From NCBI GenBank assembly GCA_015499995.1, contig JADNRV010000787.1:1-13070 (forward strand): a stretch of DNA of 13,070 nucleotides, read 5' to 3'. Positions 10,474 through 13,070 of the stretch are shown one piece after another (the first letter of the stretch is position 1; each line of letters starts with the position of its first letter). Made by a program: the position numbers and the translations under genes. The stretch comes from Flammula alnicola (lineage: Eukaryota > Basidiomycota > Agaricomycetes > Agaricales > Strophariaceae). The notes below the pieces were generated by a model that was not told the origin of the DNA, searched no databases, and saw nothing but the letters and a program-made list of their open reading frames with translations.

Positions 10474-12843
10474 ATGTCCGAGTCTACACACCTCACTCTA
10501 TCGGAGCTCCCTCTGGAAGTGCTTCTTGATAATGTCCTGCCTTTTGTCCCTGCATCAGATCTACTCAGTCTCGCGCAGTGCAGTAAAGTAAGTGTTTATC
10601 TTCTATTGAAAGAACACCCCTATACCAACATCATTCAGCTATTCGCTGTGCTTTGCGCCGATGACACACTTTGGAAGGGTAAACTGTCAGAGGACTTCAA
10701 CTTTTCAGGACAGGGAACGGCTCGGACAAGCGGCTGGAAATTTATCTATAAGGGTCTTTTCAAACCACGAGGTAAGCGGGTCAAGGTTTTATCCAGACTT
10801 GATGACAATGTGACCCCCGTATTCTAGTGTTTGTCTGGGGGTAAGTACGAAGTCAAAGTCCCGTCTCAGGTTATTTTATTTACGATATACTTAGTGAAAG
10901 GCCAACGGGCGGCTTGGGCTTCCGCACGTACCCAGATCAGTTGCTCAGGGAGTCCCATATCCGATGCAGCTTCGATTTCCGGGCATTCGCATCGTGGGCT
11001 TGGTAGCTGGAGGAATGTATGATTCACTATCTACTATAAGCAAATATTCTTTGACTTCTAACGACTATTGGAGGGTAGGTCGTTTCACGCACTGGATTCC
11101 GATGGTAACGTCTATGTATGGGGTATGGCTTTTGGGTCTTTCCATTTTCGAAGTTTTCTTGATATCTTATTTTAGGTACTTTGAACGGTACTTGGGGGCC
11201 ATATGCTGCGGACAACCAAGGATTCTCCAGTGCTGCAAAACAGGCAAGAACGCCTCACAAACTTAGTTTACCTGCCCCGATCCGCAGTATCAGGTGAGCA
11301 TACCCATCGATCATATCATAAATGTCTGAACAAGACACTCATGTATTCACACGATGTCTGCCTTATAATTAGTTGTGGACGTTTACATTCGTCATGCTTG
11401 GATCGTACAAACAAAATTTGGACGTTTACAAATTGGGGTCGGCCATTCAGGTTATCGTCGAAGATTTTAAACGATCCTGATTATGCGCCAAACAAATTGA
11501 ATGCGGATGGACTTTCTCTTCCCTGCTTACCAAGTCAGGTGATGTCTTTGTCTGGTGGCCCTTCGCAGGCGTTATGGGAGAATTCGTGGAACAAAAAATG
11601 AGAGATATGGACGGTGAAGGTGATAAGAGAGCCCTTGCAAGGAATGATGGTGTCATTCCTTGCATCGCCTGGGATTTGGACATAATGCCGACTCGCCTGC
11701 CTTCGATTCCCTCCCTTCCCGAATTACCGAACACGGGAAATACGCCGAAGTCGCAAAATGTCGAACTTATACAAATCGCAGCATTTGACCAACATATCGT
11801 TGGATTAACTAACCGCGGTCATGTCCTCAAGTACGGCGCTCTCCATGATGAAACCGGAGTTCCGAACGGGCGGTGGGAATACGTGAGTTTCGCTCCCTGT
11901 AAGAAGTTAAAGGAATCCATTTGGCTGAAGTTCTTTCCAGCTTCCACAATTCAGCGAGATCGAGAAGGTCAGAGAACACCCTGCTTTCTCAGATGCGGAC
12001 GACGCCGTGAAGGTTGATGCTCCTCAAACGATGAAAATTACTCATGTCAGTCTCTGCTTCTTTTCTTCCTTCGCCGTGCTCAGATGCTTATCGATCATAT
12101 TATTCCAAAAACCAACAGATAACCGCCAATTTCCTCCATTTCGTAGCATATTCGACAGGCTCATCTTCGATTGTACTCATTGGCGATACGAATACAACTC
12201 CAGAGTCACAGCCAAAAATAATACCCCAATTGCAGAATAAATCCGTCATATCTATCGAGGTTGGCGACTACCATACTGCCGCCTTAACGGCCAACGGGAA
12301 GCTACTGACATGGGGAGGATATTCGAATGGCGCGTTGGGCCTTGGCGATCCTCTCAAGCTCGAGCCTGGTACCCCAGGTGCATTTAGCAGCGAGAGAGAT
12401 CGCAAGCTGGCCGAGGAGCGCAGAAGAATGGGCTCACAGCCACCGAATGTGGATATCCCTACCGAGGTCAGATTCGACCACAATAGCAAGAAGCCGAGAG
12501 AGCGCTTCTGTTTCGCTACCACCGCTGCGGGATGGCACACCGGAGCGCTGGTGATCGACCTCGAGGTTCGTTTCTATTCTTTGTTTTCTCATCGATTTTT
12601 CCAGGGAAATTACTTATACTATGTTAATATTAGCCCGGCGAAGATGAAGAAGACGAGGTCGGAAATATTGCCAGTGAAGATCCGAACCCTTCTCCGGGAC
12701 GTTCGAGGTGGGAGACACCTCCGATTATCCCGTTGCCTGGGATATTTCGCATAGGACACGCAGGCAGGGGAGGATTTCAACCAGGAATAGGCGGTCTGCC
12801 GCCTCATCCAAATCGGCCACCCAACCAGGGAGACACTTCCTGA
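10474..12843 (+). CDS. F-box protein with RCC1-type propeller, Saf1-like (two single-base frame breaks)
   Basis: Proposed exons: 10474-10587, 10639-10771, 10828-10840, 10901-11016, 11079-11122, 11176-11293, 11373-11882, 11941-12045, 12119-12565 and 12634-12843, for about 603 residues. An N-terminal F-box (LSELPLEVLLDNVLPFVP, about 9-26) continues into DDTLWKGKLSEDF. RCC1-like blades follow: VFVWG, NGRLGLP, LVAGG-MSFHALDSDGN-VYVWG, SCGRLHSSCLDRTNKIW, ECGWTFSSLLTKSGDVFVWW, QHIVGLTNRGHVLKYG, VGDYHTAALTANGKLLTWGG and GWHTGALVIDLE. The tail is acidic, then Pro/Gly-rich. In the family the F-box binds Skp1 of the SCF ubiquitin ligase and the propeller holds the substrate; yeast Saf1 promotes degradation of adenine deaminase Aah1. 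The target here is unknown. The reading frame slips by one base at the end of exon 3 (G run 10837-10841) and in exon 7 (A run 11494-11496). All other junctions agree in phase. The ATG at 10474 has A at -3. Confidence 0.85.
10588..10638 (+). other. intron 1 of the F-box gene, 51 bp, in frame and stop-free
   Basis: The intron starts GTAAGT and ends CATTCAG, between codons. Its length is a multiple of three and it has no stop, so retention would insert 17 residues (starting VSVYLLLKEH) inside the F-box. Splicing joins LAQCSK to LFAVLCADDTLWK, which is the expected course of an F-box, so I treat it as an intron. Confidence 0.8.
10828..10840 (+). other. 13-nt microexon encoding the first VFVWG blade strand
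   Basis: The intron at 10772-10827 (GTAAGC to TTCTAG) and the next donor GTAAGT at 10841 leave only 13 coding bases, TGTTTGTCTGGGG. With the single base carried from exon 2 they give Val-Phe-Val-Trp and the start of Gly, the typical RCC1 strand ending in Trp-Gly. The reading frame of exon 4 does not follow from this end: one base more would be needed before the acceptor at 10900. Confidence 0.7.
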
Positions 12844-13070
12844 AAACTTCTCCCTGCCTCAGACTTATGGATAAATCAAGCGTGTACCATAATTAGGAAG
12901 AAATATGCATATGACATAACATTTATTTCGTTTCTTGAATTCTTTGATCTTGGACGAGAATATAGCTAAGCTTATTCTCGTCTTCGACTATTCTTGTGCA
13001 CTATATGGTGTAAACATAATTTACTGATTCGAATCCGGAGATGAATAAGTTAGAGCGTTGGGTGCATTGT
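12844..13070. other. 3' flank of the F-box gene
   Basis: No coding region is seen after the stop codon. The stretch is AT-rich, as expected for a fungal 3' UTR and downstream spacer. There is no exact AATAAA before the hairpin at 12953, so the cleavage site cannot be placed. Confidence 0.5.
12953..12982. repeat. palindromic hairpin in the 3' flank of the F-box gene
   Basis: GACGAGAATA at 12953-12962 and its exact reverse complement TATTCTCGTC at 12973-12982 enclose ten bases (TAGCTAAGCT). A 10-bp stem could form in RNA or as a cruciform. It lies 110 bases after the stop codon at 12843. It lacks the T-run of an intrinsic terminator and such terminators are not used by Pol II, so a 3'-UTR structure or a symmetric protein site is more likely. 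Confidence 0.6.

Noticed and set aside
10895..11004. Exon 4 read in the frame GERPTGGLGFRTYPDQ that joins directly from exon 3 with the TAG acceptor at 10894
   Set aside because: It runs into a stop at TAG in TTGGTAGCT, and the alternative frame gives the clear family sequence NGRLGLP and LVAGG that joins in phase with the following exons.
13025..13036. GATTCGAATCC resembling a tRNA B box
   Set aside because: The flanking bases do not form a proper T-stem (two of five pairs fail) and no acceptor stem or A box is present.

Overview
The window looks like nuclear DNA of a filamentous fungus, most likely a basidiomycete of the Agaricomycotina type. The evidence is many very short introns (51-79 bp) with GTAAGT/GTGAGT-type donors, pyrimidine-rich leaders, large gene-free spacers, and two recognisable protein families in fungal form. 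There is no operon-like packing, ribosome binding site, tRNA, rRNA or CRISPR array. The species cannot be named from the sequence alone.

Layout: (1) Bases 1 to about 3640 hold no gene I can support. A short stretch at 2406-2514 has two telomere-like units, a TATA-like box, a repeated 9-mer and an E2F/MBF-like site. (2) 3759-5958 (+) is a two-exon gene for a 709-residue C2H2 zinc-finger transcription factor of the Con7 type. It is preceded by an out-of-frame upstream ORF that overlaps its start. (3) 5959-7800 is a pyrimidine-rich 3' flank with a duplicated 17-mer and no convincing gene. (4) 7834-8079 on the minus strand is one exon-like block of 82 codons with consensus splice sites at both ends; I cannot assign it a family. 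(5) 8080-10473 is otherwise empty apart from a 14-bp inverted repeat and a CT-rich leader. (6) 10474-12843 (+) is a ten-exon gene for an F-box protein with a C-terminal RCC1-type beta-propeller, resembling yeast Saf1, a substrate receptor of SCF ubiquitin ligases. (7) The end of the window is a 3' flank with a 10-bp-stem palindrome.

The most notable result is in the F-box/RCC1 gene. Nearly every exon joins cleanly and the protein reads as an ordinary family member to its stop codon, but two places each lack exactly one base. One is a G run at a 13-nt microexon and the other is an A run in exon 7. The coding total is 1810 nt, two short of 604 codons. These are either homopolymer undercalls in the assembly or a recently broken gene.

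The two genes are about 4.5 kb apart, on the same strand, and show no evident functional link: one is a developmental transcription regulator and the other a ubiquitin-ligase receptor. I found no convincing new multi-gene system here.
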